Assembly (NCBI RefSeq): GCF_051622035.1
Contig: NC_135365.1
Span: 27,342,001 to 27,406,000, forward strand
Length of the DNA: 64,000 nt
Reading direction: 5' to 3'
Source: Arctopsyche grandis
Lineage: Eukaryota > Arthropoda > Insecta > Trichoptera > Hydropsychidae
In this document: positions 10,900 to 22,839 of the stretch, one piece after another
Position numbering within the stretch: position 1 is the stretch's first letter
Layout of the letters: each line of letters begins with the position of its first letter
The notes under the pieces: generated by a model
Told to the model about the DNA's origin: nothing
Databases searched by the model: none
Seen by the model: only the letters and a program-made list of their open reading frames with translations
Position numbers and translations under genes: made by a program

Positions 10900-11800
10900 C
10901 AATAAATAATCCGCAAAACAAAACAAAACAAAAAATGCACCCTCGGTAATAGTAAAAATGATACGGGCAAAAATAAAATCGGATCAATTATTTCAGTGAA
11001 TCAGAATAATGATTGACCAGATATGCATATAAAGAAAATGACGAAAAATAATTTGGCAAAGATTATTTATTGATTGAAATGGTTTTAACGGATTTGGCTT
11101 CAGTGGCTTCGGAACAGCTTCAATGTCTCAGTACAAAATGTTCGAATAGCTTTTAATTAATTATTTACCCAAAACGTGACAAAAATTCAGCAAATTCAAT
11201 AGTAATAAAAAATTTATGCTATTTTGTTTTCGAAAATATACCGTATATAAGATTGAGAACGTTCTCGATACACATTTCAGCGTTAAAATGTGGAAACTAA
11301 CATTTTGGATATTGTGAGGCAAAAGCTCTACAAAAGCTCTACTTTCGGTTAGATTTTGATCATAATTTTTATTTTTATATTTCTATAAATAATATAACAC
11401 CAAACGATTTATATGAGTGGAAAAAATTGTGTGGTATTTAACAATATTGTTGACTGTTCTAAGAACATAAAATTTAACTTTTAATTTGTTAAATTAAAAT
11501 TTTCTTTTCATCCACAAAACATATGGAAGTGCAAGACTTTTACTTTAATTTATTGTAATTTTAAAGGGGCGAAAAAATAGAATAGTAGAAAAAAAGTGAA
11601 GAAGTAAACTGACAGTCCGATATGCAGATATTTATTAAATTTAATATATTACTCGATACTAAGATGAAACTTATGTATATGAAATTAATTATTTATTTAT
11701 GTATGCATGTACATATATCAGACTATGTACATATGTTCACGTACATTTTAAAATACACGCTTCTAATTTTTGGCAACAAATTTATTTCTCGCTACTTACG
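10900..11800. other. AT-rich, no gene recognised
   Basis: 5' flank of the envelope-like gene. I see no convincing first exon, TATA/initiator pair or transposon end. Confidence 0.45.
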
Positions 11801-11801
11801 A

Positions 11802-11990
<189 letters not shown>

Positions 11991-12231
11991 TGATTTTTAA
12001 ACGAGCCGAGCCGTATGTGTGGTTGGTCAAACTGGGGATAAAGTATGTGTGTGGTATGCATGGGAGAGACCGGATGCGTGTTGTTATGGTCACTTGTTGG
12101 AGAACAGGCCGGAAGATATGTTATAATAAATAGTTCTGACTTAATCTGCGCGTTTCGCTTGGAATCCTTCACATCCGGATCCTACGGTTTGTTTGATCAC
12201 ACGGATGTAAGCTAGAGTATAATGCAATTGT

Positions 12232-12960
12232 GTGGAATCTGCAATGAAGCAAACTACTCTCTTATTATCAAAAAAGTGCAAAAAGAAAAAAGTGCAAAAA
12301 GTTCTTCGTTTTCTATATAAGAAAGAGTTTGGGTATTACCCATATCTCTATCCTACTCCTTTCCTTTTGGGCATGCTTGGGTATAATTCCCTTGAACTTC
12401 GGAGAAACTTCTCGTTTATTCGTTTCGTTCTCCAGCTACTGCGTGGTAATACGTCATGCCCGTTGTTGCTGGAACTGTTAGGACTTTATGTACCTAATAA
12501 TTATGTGCGTGGTAGATATCACAATTTAATGGTTGTACCTCCTGCTCGCACAGTTCTTTTTCGAATGGCTCCTATACCAAGAGCTATTCGACTTCTCAAT
12601 GAAATCGTTGCTGCCATCCCTGAATGCGATATTTTCCACCTCGGTGAGCGTAGATTATCGGATATTATTTTAACATCTGGTAACCTGCACTCATCATTAC
12701 TTTCTTAATTTGAATGTGATGTATGAGTGGAATCTTTTTTTTACTATAACATTTTTATGTACTATTTTAATTTTGTTCAATGTAAACAAAGAATGGGGAT
12801 TTATGGATTTTTATTTGATTTTTACACTTTGTTCATTTTTTTTCTTCTGATGTATTATTTTCCTTTTGTTACTTTTTTATTATTATTTATTTTAACATGT
12901 TTTCTGCTTTTTAATTTTTCTGTTTTTTACTAGTTTTACTTATATATTTATATTTATTAT
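12232..12960 (+). pseudogene. 3' fragment of a non-LTR retrotransposon (C-terminal region)
   Basis: The translation VLRFLYKKEFGYYPYLYP and the later PIPRAIRLLNEI closely resemble the C-terminal region downstream of the reverse transcriptase in jockey/CR1-type LINEs, and parallel the fragment at 43529-43927. The upstream part is broken: the expected frame runs into a stop and into a small duplication of AAAAAGTGCAAAAAG near 12270-12300. The stop codon is at about 12706, followed by an AT-rich 3' UTR. The 5' part of the element is missing, consistent with 5' truncation. Confidence 0.65.
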
Positions 12961-13375
12961 GTAGGCATTGTACATCAGAAGTTAATCTAAATTTTCGAGT
13001 TTTTTATATTTTTTTCCGAAACTTTTTTACATACACATGTAAATTTAAAAAAAATTACATCAAAACGATAAACACATGTTTTCAAAACCATGAAAGCCTG
13101 ATCAGTGACCGATTCAAATCATTCGAATTTTCACATGATTACAAAGTTTCATATACATACATAGTGTTACTACAAATGTGCATAGATAAAGAAAAAAAAG
13201 AGGCAGACATAGTATTAAAACTCTACTTACAAAAATATAATCGCCTTCATTTCAATCTTCCGTATGCACGTATATACGTTATATGTAAAAGGAATACAAC
13301 GATGGACTGATAAGTATCCACTGAGCGTTGTATTGATAATATTCCAATTTATATTATATCACCAGCAGTCACATA

Positions 13376-14772
13376 AAATGGAACGCTTGTGAATTTTACG
13401 ACTTTGAGGCAATAAAAGGATTATCCCTTTATGTGTAGGGTTTTTACCGACCAAATATTTTAAATGTCATTGTTTTCTAAGATTTGAGTTCAGTTTAGTG
13501 TGGGTTTTCGAGGATAAAGCATCAAATTCGAATTTGAACACGTCAACATGACAAAACGCGCTCAGTTATCATTGGAGAAGAGTGTAAAAATCCCGACATT
13601 AGCGAGTTCAGGATTTTCCTTTCGGTCAATTTCCAAGAAAATGGGAAAATGTTCTATATCGACTGTTTTGAGAATACTGAAAAAAAAGAGAATCTGAAAG
13701 TTTTGATCGTAAGAAGGGGACCGGACTGAAAAGATGCACATCGAAGAGGCAAGACCGTGTAATAACCAGATTATCTTTACAGCAGCGATTCAAAACTGCT
13801 GTAGAAATAAGAACAGATGTATCGTCACAATTTTCCATGGAAATCAGCGACACAACAGTAAGAAGGTGACTCAGAGAAGCTGGACTCTACGGTCGGAAAG
13901 CTGCAAAAAAAAAAACACTACTAACCAAGAGAGTGAAAAACAATCGATTGGAATGGGCGAAAGCACATGAAGATTGGAGTCCATCAGATTGGCAACGAGT
14001 GATATTTTCCGACGAATCAAAATTTAACCTCTATAGTCCTGATGGTTTTCCGTATGTCCAAAGAAAAGTTAGCGAAAAGTATAATGTAAATTGTACCCTT
14101 AAAACTGTTAAGCATCCTCCAAGTCAAATGGTCTGGGGATGCTTTTCATACCATAGTATTGGACAATTGGAGTTTCTACAAGGTGCCATCGATGAAAAAA
14201 GATATAAAATTTTTTTAGAAAAAAGCTTCGTCCCATCGATGGAAAACCACCTTTCATATTCCGATGATATAATCTTACAAGATGACTCTACCCCTTGTCA
14301 TCGAGCTAAATTGGTGAGTATTCATTTTATTTGATAGCATTGAATAGAAAATTTTTTTTTACTTTTTTTAGGTTTGGGACTATTTACAAGAAATGGGTGT
14401 AAAGACACTACCATGGCCTGGTAATAGTCCCGATTTAAATCCAATCGAAAATTTATGGATGTGTATCAAGTACAGGATAAGGAAGAACAATGTTACTACT
14501 CTTAAATCGTTGAAAGAAATAATAGAAAAGATATGGTACGAAGACTTCCCAATCGAAAATTTAAAAACTTTAGTAGATTCTATGCCAAACCGAATAAAAT
14601 AAGTTATAAAATCTAAAGGAGCCGCTTAAAAATATTAATTTCTTTTTTATAATTTGTAGATAATAATATGTGACTTTAATGAAATTTAAAATGTATATGT
14701 ATAGTGTTATTTTCATTTCAAATTTCATTTAACCGTGAAGTCAACGCCCGGTCGTAAAATCTGCCCTCCATT
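13376..14772 (+). mobile_element. Tc1/mariner-type transposon (decayed)
   Basis: About 1.4 kb surrounds the transposase gene. The ends carry imperfect inverted repeats: AAATGGA..GC followed by a conserved ATTTTACGAC at 13376-13412, and the complement (GTCGTAAAAT..GCCCTCCATTT) at about 14751-14772. TA dinucleotides lie at both borders (13374-13375, 14773-14774). The repeats are weak, so exact borders are uncertain. The length fits a full Tc1-family element. Confidence 0.6.
13548..14602 (+). pseudogene. Tc1-family transposase with a 58-bp intron
   Basis: The ORF encodes a DD34E transposase: helix-turn-helix N-terminus, VIFSDESKFNL (first Asp), LQDDSTPCH (second Asp) and PDLNPIENLW (Glu). A GT..AG intron (14314-14371; GTGAGTATT donor, polypyrimidine tract then TTAG) separates the second Asp from the Glu. 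Unspliced, the frame stops at once; spliced, it gives exactly the canonical 34-residue spacing. Length after splicing, about 332 residues, is normal for the family. Two lesions were seen: a 1-base frameshift in an A run at about 13680-13687 and an in-frame TGA at about 13867 (probably from CGA). The gene is therefore inactive as read, unless the homopolymer call is wrong. Clean splice sites imply the intron was present while the element was active. Confidence 0.85.
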
Positions 14773-15089
14773 TAATTTGTCCCCAACTCATTTTTATGAC
14801 CTTTTTTTCCACGTTTGGTGTTACAAAAATGCACAATGGAACAACCTATCATTTAAATGACTTTCGGTTTTGGTTTTATATAAGATTACCGAAATTTCAC
14901 GCAAAAATACATAAGCACATATGTACATGTTTACATTAGGCTAATAATATCATTAATATAATATCATTTTATAATATTATTTTAATGTGTAATATCATTT
15001 TATATCATGAAGTATAATATCATTTTAATGTGAAAGGGATCATTTTACAACAAATTATACAGATTTATTAAAACAAATACCAAGAGAGA
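14773..15089. other. AT-rich spacer, nothing recognised
   Basis: Short AT-rich stretch between the Tc1 element and duplication copy B. It contains repeated AATATCATTTTA-like words but no gene. Confidence 0.5.
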
Positions 15090-18000
15090 GTATGTAGATG
15101 TAAGATGTTCACATAAAAATAGAATATATTTTGAGAAGTTGTTGCAAATATATATGTATATATCTAAACATATGTATGTATATTTATTCAAACATTTAGA
15201 TACAAGGTTAATAAGTATTTCAAAACGTTAAATTTAATATTATAAAATTTTTTATATTTTTGAATTTTTATTGTTTTTTATTTTCTTCTTAATTTTTTTC
15301 CTTTAAATTGTGAAAGTTTGTAAAATAAATGTGTTTTTATATATTTTATTTTTATGTATGTTTATATAAAATAGTTATTTATGTATTTTATGCTACAGTC
15401 TCATATTGGGGTAACCTGTATTACACCGTGGTATGCGTATTAAAATAAAATAAATATAATTTTAAATTATTTTATATAACATTTATTTTGAAGTAATACA
15501 AAAAAAAAACTATATTCAGTAACATCATATAATTGAATCATATGGAATGACATGTGCAATCCCATAACTTCTCATTACTAAGACTTTTTAAAGCTTTCCA
15601 AGTATTGCTTGTCTGATCGTATTCCCAAACATCATTTATAGTTTTTGTATCATATCCACCTGAAAGTCAAGACAATAAATTAATTATTCATTTAAAATAT
15701 ATAAATTAAAGTTATGCTGTATAAAAAATCACCCATGCAGAGTATTTTTTTTTGGAAAAAGCAGAGACTGATTTCGTATAAAGGTTTCGGCAGGTTGGTG
15801 AATGCTGTTTATAGTAATTCTCCGCACTAAATAAGTAGAAGTTTTATTGTCATAGCCACCTGCGATGAAAATTTTCCCGATGAATACGACGCTCTAAAAA
15901 TGGTAAATTAATTTAATTTGATTTTATATTATTTTCGGTAGTAGTTAATAGTTGATTGATATTTACAGAATTAAAACTTCGTGCTTGAATCATCTGACTG
16001 CGGTAAATCCAAGAATTGGTCTCTAGTGAATACATCAGCACTTGATGGGTAGGTAATTTTTGTTTATTTTCATAGAATTGCCCGCCTATTACATATATTC
16101 TGTCATCGATGACGGAAGCACTATGCCAATGAACAGCTAACAACAATGGAGTGATTATCTTCCAATCCACCTAATCGAAACTTATAAATGTTAATGTCTC
16201 TTTCAATAGATCTAATGAAATTAATGCAGTTTAATCACCTTTCAACTGTAGATATAGACAGACTATTTTCATAACCACCAATGGCGTAAATATGTATGTA
16301 TCTATGGACGAATCGCGAGGAAGTGTCACTGCTGAAAAATTGCAACGAGCTTGATTTAATGACTTCAATTGATGTTTCTAACCATTTTTCAAATCGATGT
16401 ATTCCACTTGAAAATTAATATTTAAGTTATATTCCAATTAATCTAATCACGTACTTCACAGCACCCGAAAACTTTACTAAATTCACTACGTAATTTGAAG
16501 AATTCATTCCGCCGATGATAATGATCCAATCTCCTGCGATGACAGACGCAAAACTATTTTTAATAATTCCAATGTCTTTTAACAGAATCCAATTTTTCTC
16601 TTCTCCGTCGTATACATCGATTGTATTTGCACTCTGAAAACAATTCTTGGAATTAAATTATTAATTTATAATGCAATCAAAGTATTATTTATATCTGTGA
16701 TATTAAACTTACAACGTATTATTTATGTCTGTGATATTACTTTTTTCCTACGACGGGTCTCTCTTTGGTTAAGAGATTTACTGTTCAGTGAAATCTTGTC
16801 TAGAATTGCTAGTCTAAGAGAGGTCATACAATCTGCACACGAATTAAAGAACTTGATTACTTCCTCGACGAGAAACTGAAAATATACCCATCATTCCAAT
16901 GATTTTTTTTCTATTAAATAATCTAATATATAATTTCGAAAGATACTTTGTAACTAAGTTAGATTTTTTGGGAACATCGAAAAAAAATCAAAGTTTCTAT
17001 TTCTAATTTTAGATTGAAATAAATTTAATAGAAAAACAAATAAATGTTCACTATTGGATTAACCATGTTTAAATCACAAATTATGTTACAAATACCGAGC
17101 ATAGCCGGATAAAACCACTTGAATTCAATAAATGTTAAATAATTAAATGTTATATATTCAATGAAATCAAAAATACACAATAAATACCTTGATCGAAAGC
17201 AAGGATAGGCTCACATAACTAATCAGATTTACCAAGTCATTTTTACGGCTTGCATCATCATAATTTACCCAGAATTTCACAGAATTGAATACGTTTTCTT
17301 CGGAAGGCACGTTCAAAATTTTAATATTTCGATCACAGTGGAGGCTGGTAGATTGAGAAAATCTTGCGTTCTGTATAGCTATAACAGAATTATAATTGAA
17401 ATAGAATAAAGAGAACATAATTTTTTATTATATAATCAACACTCACCGTCTCGAAAATTTCCAGAGTCAAATCCATCGCTTTTTTCTTCAATTCGGGATC
17501 ACCCGTTAGTTTCAAAACTGCCAGGTAGTTAGAAAGATCAACTGTTTCATATCGCGGTGGAACTTTCACTTCGAGCAGATTGGCTAGCTCCATATATTTT
17601 TTATACTGATGGTCGTCTATACCTAAAATTATATTTAAATGATTTCATGAATGACAAAAAGACGTGCTTAGAACGAATTATGTTTGGCATTTATGTACTA
17701 GTACTTATTTCTCCAGTGTAGCAGTACTTTAGAATTACATCGATAACGTTAAAGTCAAAAGGGGAAAAAGTCTCATTAAAGTTATTCTCGTTTCTCCCAA
17801 AGAATTCGCTGCATGCCGATAGCACAACCAAGTGCACGTTATAGCTGCAATTATTAAAAATGATGATTAAATTCACAAAAATTTGGAATTAGGTCTTTTT
17901 GAATACGAATAATGATACCTCCAGCTTTGCACAAAAAAGTTACCATCGCAGTGCTTTTCTTGTTTTATCGCACCATACAAGTATTCCGTTCGATTTGAGG

Positions 18001-18240
18001 CAAAATCGGACTTCGCCTTCACTACTAACATCTTCTTTCTAATTTATTCTTAGTTTTCTCCTGAAAAAAATACATAGTTATCATAAATACAGAAAAGTTT
18101 TTATCACGATTTACAAGTATAACTTACCCTTTTGCTGCTGGATATTTACTGATAGTGTGTTATGCCAGGTGAATCTTAATAAACACTGTATTTCTTACTA
18201 AATTTTGGATATACACATATTAATAACAAATCATATGCTT
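15090..18240. repeat. Segmental duplication, copy B
   Basis: Direct repeat of 1272-4345, about 13.8 kb away, same orientation. It retains the exon block (15733-15893) missing from copy A and is the better template for the ancestral gene structure. Confidence 0.85.
15525..18031 (-). pseudogene. BTB-BACK-kelch gene, copy B (ten-exon structure, decayed)
   Basis: The minus strand gives a full kelch-like layout. Exons by splice sites are about 17919-18031 (start, BTB), 17705-17844 (BTB), 17457-17622 (YTGEIS/IDD junction, BACK), 17188-17378, 16741-16875 (BACK), 16451-16633 (kelch, IIIIGGMN), 16239-16406, 15967-16170 (IYVIGGQFYENK), 15733-15893 (IFIAGGYDNK) and 15525-15659 (last kelch). Introns are mostly 60-110 bp. 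Such proteins normally bind Cullin-3 through BTB/BACK and substrates through the kelch propeller. Lesions: a 7-bp deletion in exon 4 near 17316, a TAG in exon 7, a 2-bp deletion in the last exon, and a frame break in exon 7 shared with copy A. Spliced frames elsewhere join well, so the model is sound although the gene is dead as read. Confidence 0.75.
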
Positions 18241-18254
18241 AAAATTAGCTTGAT

Positions 18255-18474
18255 AGCTAAGATTATATCATCATCATTTACAGCTATTCACCATCCACTG
18301 CTGGATGAAGACCTCTCCAACACGCTTCCACTCGTCTCTGTTTTGCGCAACGCTCATCCATCTCACTCCGCACATTTTCCTAATTTCGTTCACCCATCTT
18401 CCTTGCGTTCTTCCTTTTACCCTGTTGCATTCTCTCGGGTACCATTCAAGCACTTCTTTTGTCAAGATTATATA
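18255..18474 (-). pseudogene. RTE-type LINE 3' fragment
   Basis: The minus-strand ORF (EWYPRE, GRWVNEI, GVRWMSVAQNRDEWKRVGE, IQQW) matches the conserved C-terminus of RTE-like endonuclease/reverse transcriptase proteins. It is followed by the usual short ATGATG-rich tail (TGATGATGATATAATC). It is severely 5' truncated, and the right border abuts a (AAAT)n run. Confidence 0.7.
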
Positions 18475-19233
18475 TAAATAAATAAATAAACAAATAAATA
18501 AAATAAAACAATCCTTTGTTCGTAGAAATCCGTGACGTCATCGAACAAATAATTCGCTTTTTTCCGTATTAAAGGATTCGAAGTTTCCGGGGGCATAGGA
18601 GCCGAGGGCGAAGCCCTAGGGGGCGCAGACGTCGGGGGCGGAGCCCTAGGGGGCGTCGAGGGCAAAGCTCTAGGTGGTGCATACGTCAGGGGCGAAGCCC
18701 TATGGGGCGCAGACGCCGAGGGTGGAGCCCAAGGGGGCGCAGACGCAGAGGGCGGAGCCCTAGGGGGCGCATACGCCAGGGGTGTACATATATTTTTTTA
18801 TAAGAAACTTTATATACATATATGTTTGTTTGTTCGTGCCAGTCAATTTAATAAAAAAAACAAATGAGTATTCAAATAAATTTATATAAAATAAAACTAT
18901 AAGGGATGGAGAAGTTATCTCTGGGATTATGTGGAAATCACAAAAATAAATGTATATGTATATGTATACATAAAAAAACAAAGGAAATATTTTGAAAAGA
19001 ATTTCCAGGTGTAAAATGTAATGAATATCATATTTATATATAGTTATATATTATAATTATCTAATACATACATCATTTGGAAAGATAATTTATATTTGTG
19101 ATTGGTTGGTAGAATCTGTGACGTCATCGAACAAACGAATATTCAAATAAATTTAATAAAATTTTTACTATTAGATTAGTCATGTTTAAGCGGTTTATAT
19201 TTCAAATACCGAACGAAGCCGGGTAATTCAGCT
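18475..19233 (+). mobile_element. Helitron-like element (candidate)
   Basis: The right end has the form of a Helitron 3' terminus: a short stem (TACC..GGTA around GAACGAAGCC), about 8 bases, then CTAG followed by T. The same terminal block is found in both kelch copies. A GTGACGTCATCGAACAAA motif occurs twice inside (about 18531 and 19118). The interior holds a GC-rich minisatellite. The left end and any RepHel protein were not identified, so this would be non-autonomous. Confidence 0.45.
18585..18785. repeat. GC-rich minisatellite, about 30 bp x 6
   Basis: Units follow the pattern GAGGGCGAAGCCCTAGGGGG then CGCAGACG/CGCATACG. Each unit contains a GGGC..AGCCC dyad. The composition differs sharply from the surrounding AT-rich DNA. 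Confidence 0.85.
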
Positions 19234-19344
19234 AGTGTATTATATATGTATATATAATCGAACCTTCAAATGCAGGGAATTTCAATGTACGAAAAAAATT
19301 GAGTCTCAAAAGTAACAAAGACGACTCTTTCAAAGCTAACCCTC

Positions 19345-19487
19345 AATTTTTAAAAAATGGTCTATTTATTTAGTTAGATATACTGCATATGTACATATGT
19401 ACATATTTCAAGTAAACTGATTTTTTTAAAAATGGTCTATTTATTTAGTTAGATATACTACATATGTACATATTTCAAGTAAACATT
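19345..19487. repeat. Tandem duplication, about 73-bp unit x 2
   Basis: The stretch AAAAATGGTCTATTTATTTA through CATATTTCAAGTAAAC occurs twice in a row, the first copy with an extra TACATATG. Confidence 0.85.
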
Positions 19488-20847
19488 TTGCGGGTGTGGG
19501 GAAGGGGGGGGGGGGGTTACGTCCTTTGATATGCGACCCATGTTGGGTTTGTGCACAGTAACGAGATACGTCATTTATCTTGCACCTTTTACGTCTGGAA
19601 AAGTAAGGGGTGGGGGTAGAGAGGTGAGGTGAAAAGCGGAAACGGAAGAGCTGAGGGGAAAAGGGGGTGGCGAGTCGTGAGCGGCATTTATCAGGATGAC
19701 TCTGTGCAATTGTGATTTAATGGAGTGACAATCCTGGGACCCTTTATTAAATCCTGCATTGTCCTCTCACTATACTGCCATTCCTTTTTGCTGTACTCTT
19801 TTCATTGCTGTCATGTTCTCATGATTATTTCATTTTATTATTATTATATCATGATTATCTTTGTGAAATTTAATAAATGCCAGTTTGATATTTATTCTTA
19901 TACATATAATGTATTATATTAGGCGTTGCTCGGTTGTATGTTTGAGTGTGAATACACATGTACATATATAATGTTAAATAAACCATATGGTGATAAAAAT
20001 ACATGTTCTTTAACAATATGTAATAGGACTATTAAATATTCGAATTTTTCGAATATCCACAATGTATTGGTTTTAGAAAGGTCAGTTTATTATTAAAATT
20101 TTAACAGAACCCTTACTTGGTACATCGAATTGAATCGAATATGATCGAAAAAAGGAAATAATTTCGTATGAAAATATCGTAATACACAGATTTGACATGC
20201 ATATTACATGATTGCATAAGTTCGTGCCCGATTTTCACACATTTTTTTAACATTAAACGGACATGAACTTTTGCAACTATTTAATTTAAGCTAATGTATT
20301 CAGTTTCGCTCGGGTTAAAGTTGGCAAAAACTATTTTTTTAACTATTTAATGTACATAGGCTTACTTATAACGATGTTACGAGAAAATCTTGTTAATTTT
20401 GTGGGTCTGTGGCAATAACTGAATTCGAGTTTAGATGTATTTTACAATATTTTTTTACAAAAAAATGGAGAAAGGATTGGAGTGTGTGTTTTTCATTAAA
20501 TAAAAATTTTTAGATGTTTTTTTTTAATATTTATATTGAAATATGATTACATAAAATAAAACATAAACAGTAAACTACTACATACATATGTATATGTAAC
20601 TCATTTCGTTTAACATTTACATTGGAAAGTAAAAACTTGATTCTCGTTGGCTCTTGTAAGGATCGAGATTGAAGATCCTTTCAAGCTTCATGAAATGTAG
20701 TTTAACAATCGGTTAAGTGGTTTTCGTTTTGGACATATATATGAGTATAAGAACTATATAAATGTTTCACTTACATATAATTCATAATTAGAGATAAAGT
20801 TTGAAATTTACAAATTTAATCTCTAGATGACCGTCGCACCATAAAAA
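19488..20847. other. Non-coding, no gene recognised
   Basis: It contains a G homopolymer at about 19504-19514 and a purine-rich GGGG/GAGG block to about 19690, then AT-rich sequence. Nothing coding is supported. Confidence 0.5.
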
Positions 20848-20992
20848 TTCCCATAATTTTTCTAACGCGCGGCTCGAATTATATTTACCCTAGAATTTTG
20901 CTCCAATATAGTAACCTAAAATAGGTAATTACACTTCAGCAAAATTCTATTATAAAATAATGCTAGCCGCGCGTAAGAAAATTTATGGGAAA
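20848..20992. repeat. Imperfect 55-bp inverted repeat with 35-bp loop
   Basis: The left arm 20848-20902 (TTCCCATAA..ACGCGCGGCT..AGAATTTTGCT) pairs with the right arm 20938-20992 (AGCAAAATTCT..AGCCGCGCGT..TTATGGGAAA), about 80-85% by eye. It may be a MITE or a hairpin-forming locus. No target duplication was identified. Confidence 0.75.
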
Positions 20993-21069
20993 GGGTATAA
21001 ATACAAACGGGTGAATAATTACTATTCAAATGAACATTGATGGTTTATGAACATTTTTGAAACCGTTAA

Positions 21070-21203
21070 GCAATGATCTACATTTCAAAAATTGTATTAT
21101 TTAGAATATTTTTTTATAAAAGGCTATTTTGCGGTAACTATGCCGTAGAAAAATACAACTATAAAACAATTCTAGCTCTGTTTTTGAAATGTAGATCATC
21201 ATT
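21070..21203. mobile_element. Short TTAA-flanked inverted-repeat element (piggyBac-like MITE candidate)
   Basis: A perfect 19-bp inverted repeat (ATGATCTACATTTCAAAAA at 21073-21091 and its complement at 21181-21199) bounds about 90 bp. TTAA lies 3 bases outside on both sides (21066-21069, 21204-21207). TTAA is common in AT-rich DNA, so the superfamily is tentative. Confidence 0.5.
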
Positions 21204-21207
21204 TAAG

Positions 21208-22339
21208 TATAACTTCTTCTCGTTTGAAGCACCTGCAAGATTATGACTATTTTTCAATTATTAAATTTTGCTGCATTTTATAAATAACGGATGCATATAG
21301 GCTAAAATTTAGAACTTCAAAACTTGTCTAATTTTGACGAGATCTTCATAAATTTTAAAACGTGGCTGATTTTTTTGTTATAATATATATTGATTATATA
21401 CATATAACTAATATTGATACCTTCTAAACGGTGCTAATATATTATAAGAGTAGCATTTAAAAGGAATCCATATAAATTTTGCTATTTATTTTAATGATAT
21501 TTTAATTATCATATGAACATCATTTAATGTACTTTTAAAAGTTGAAAATTTTGTGTATTACATAAAAAATTTTCAATGGCGACTTTTCGACTTGGGTTTT
21601 CGATGATTTTTGAGCTGCTTTGTGAATAGGTCTTCTTAAAGTTCTAAAAATAAAATGAAATCATATATTATATATACTATATATTATATTACATATATAA
21701 AAAATAAAAGTAAATATATTGAAATTATTTAAACCGTTAATGTAGATTTGTTTGAATGTTTCCGAAAATACCGATAAGATAAATATGTAATCACTACAAA
21801 TCAACGTGCAACAGCTGTGTTTATCTTTCATAGTTACTGAGATATTAAGGAAAATTATTTCATATTCTCAAAACCATTTTTGACCGTTAAATCAATGTTA
21901 GTCGACGCATTTTAACATTAATTCAATTTGAGTTTAAATATGTGTGTGAATATATATTTAATTTTATTTTAATCAACATATTATAATATAATGCAAGCAA
22001 TTATCATTATGAAGTACGTGTTTCTTTCATTTCGTTAGAGTCTAGTATTAGAGTAATTTTATTTTAAAAAAGGTACACATTGTAAAGATTCTGAATATTT
22101 GAAGAACGTTAAAGAAAAAATCATAAATTTCAATAGTAAAATTAAAAAAATTACCTGTTTTTAGTGATTTTTACAGATTTGAATGTTGTAGTCTGCCGGA
22201 ATATTTCAACGTCGCCATTTTTCACGGGGCTTTTACATTTTTGTAGTGAATATTTGGAATCGACGATTCCAAACTTGGAAGAATAGAATCGCTAATCGCA
22301 GACCTCCATTTATATACTGTAGCTCGTATTTTATCTTTT
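21208..22339. other. AT-rich non-coding
   Basis: No gene, clear repeat or motif could be supported. Confidence 0.5.
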
Positions 22340-22800
22340 GGAGAGGTATTTGTTCGTTGATAAGAAAGTGTGTAGTAGAATAAAAATCAACCGGTTTTCA
22401 AACGGTGATGCAACGGATCGGATTTTCAACGAATTTTGATTGTTTGACTTTTCTTTATGACAAGAAGTTTCATCGATTTTTCTCTTATGTGATGGAAATT
22501 GTTCAAAGCAAGAGTATAAAGTTGTTCAAAATTTAGTATATTATTAAAAATAAAACTATAATGTTTGGATCCTTTGGAGAGGTATTTGTTCGTTGATAAG
22601 AAAGTGTGTATAATATAATAAACATCGATCGTTTTTCAAACGGTGAAGCAACGGATAGGATTTTCAACGAATTTTGATTGTTTGGCTTATCTATGTGACA
22701 GGAAGTTTCATCATTGTTTATCTTATATGTATGTTGGAAATTGTTCAAACGAAACGTAAGAAGTTGTTCAAAGTTGAGTATATTATTAAAAATAAAATAT
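22340..22800. repeat. Tandem duplication, 236-bp period x 2
   Basis: GGAGAGGTATTTGTTCGTTG begins each copy (22340 and 22576). Both end near AGTATATTATTAAAAATAAA. The copies are about 80-85% alike. No coding signal. Confidence 0.85.
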
Positions 22801-22839
22801 AACCGTGGTTCTCACTTTACCGAAATATTTCGTGTTTAT

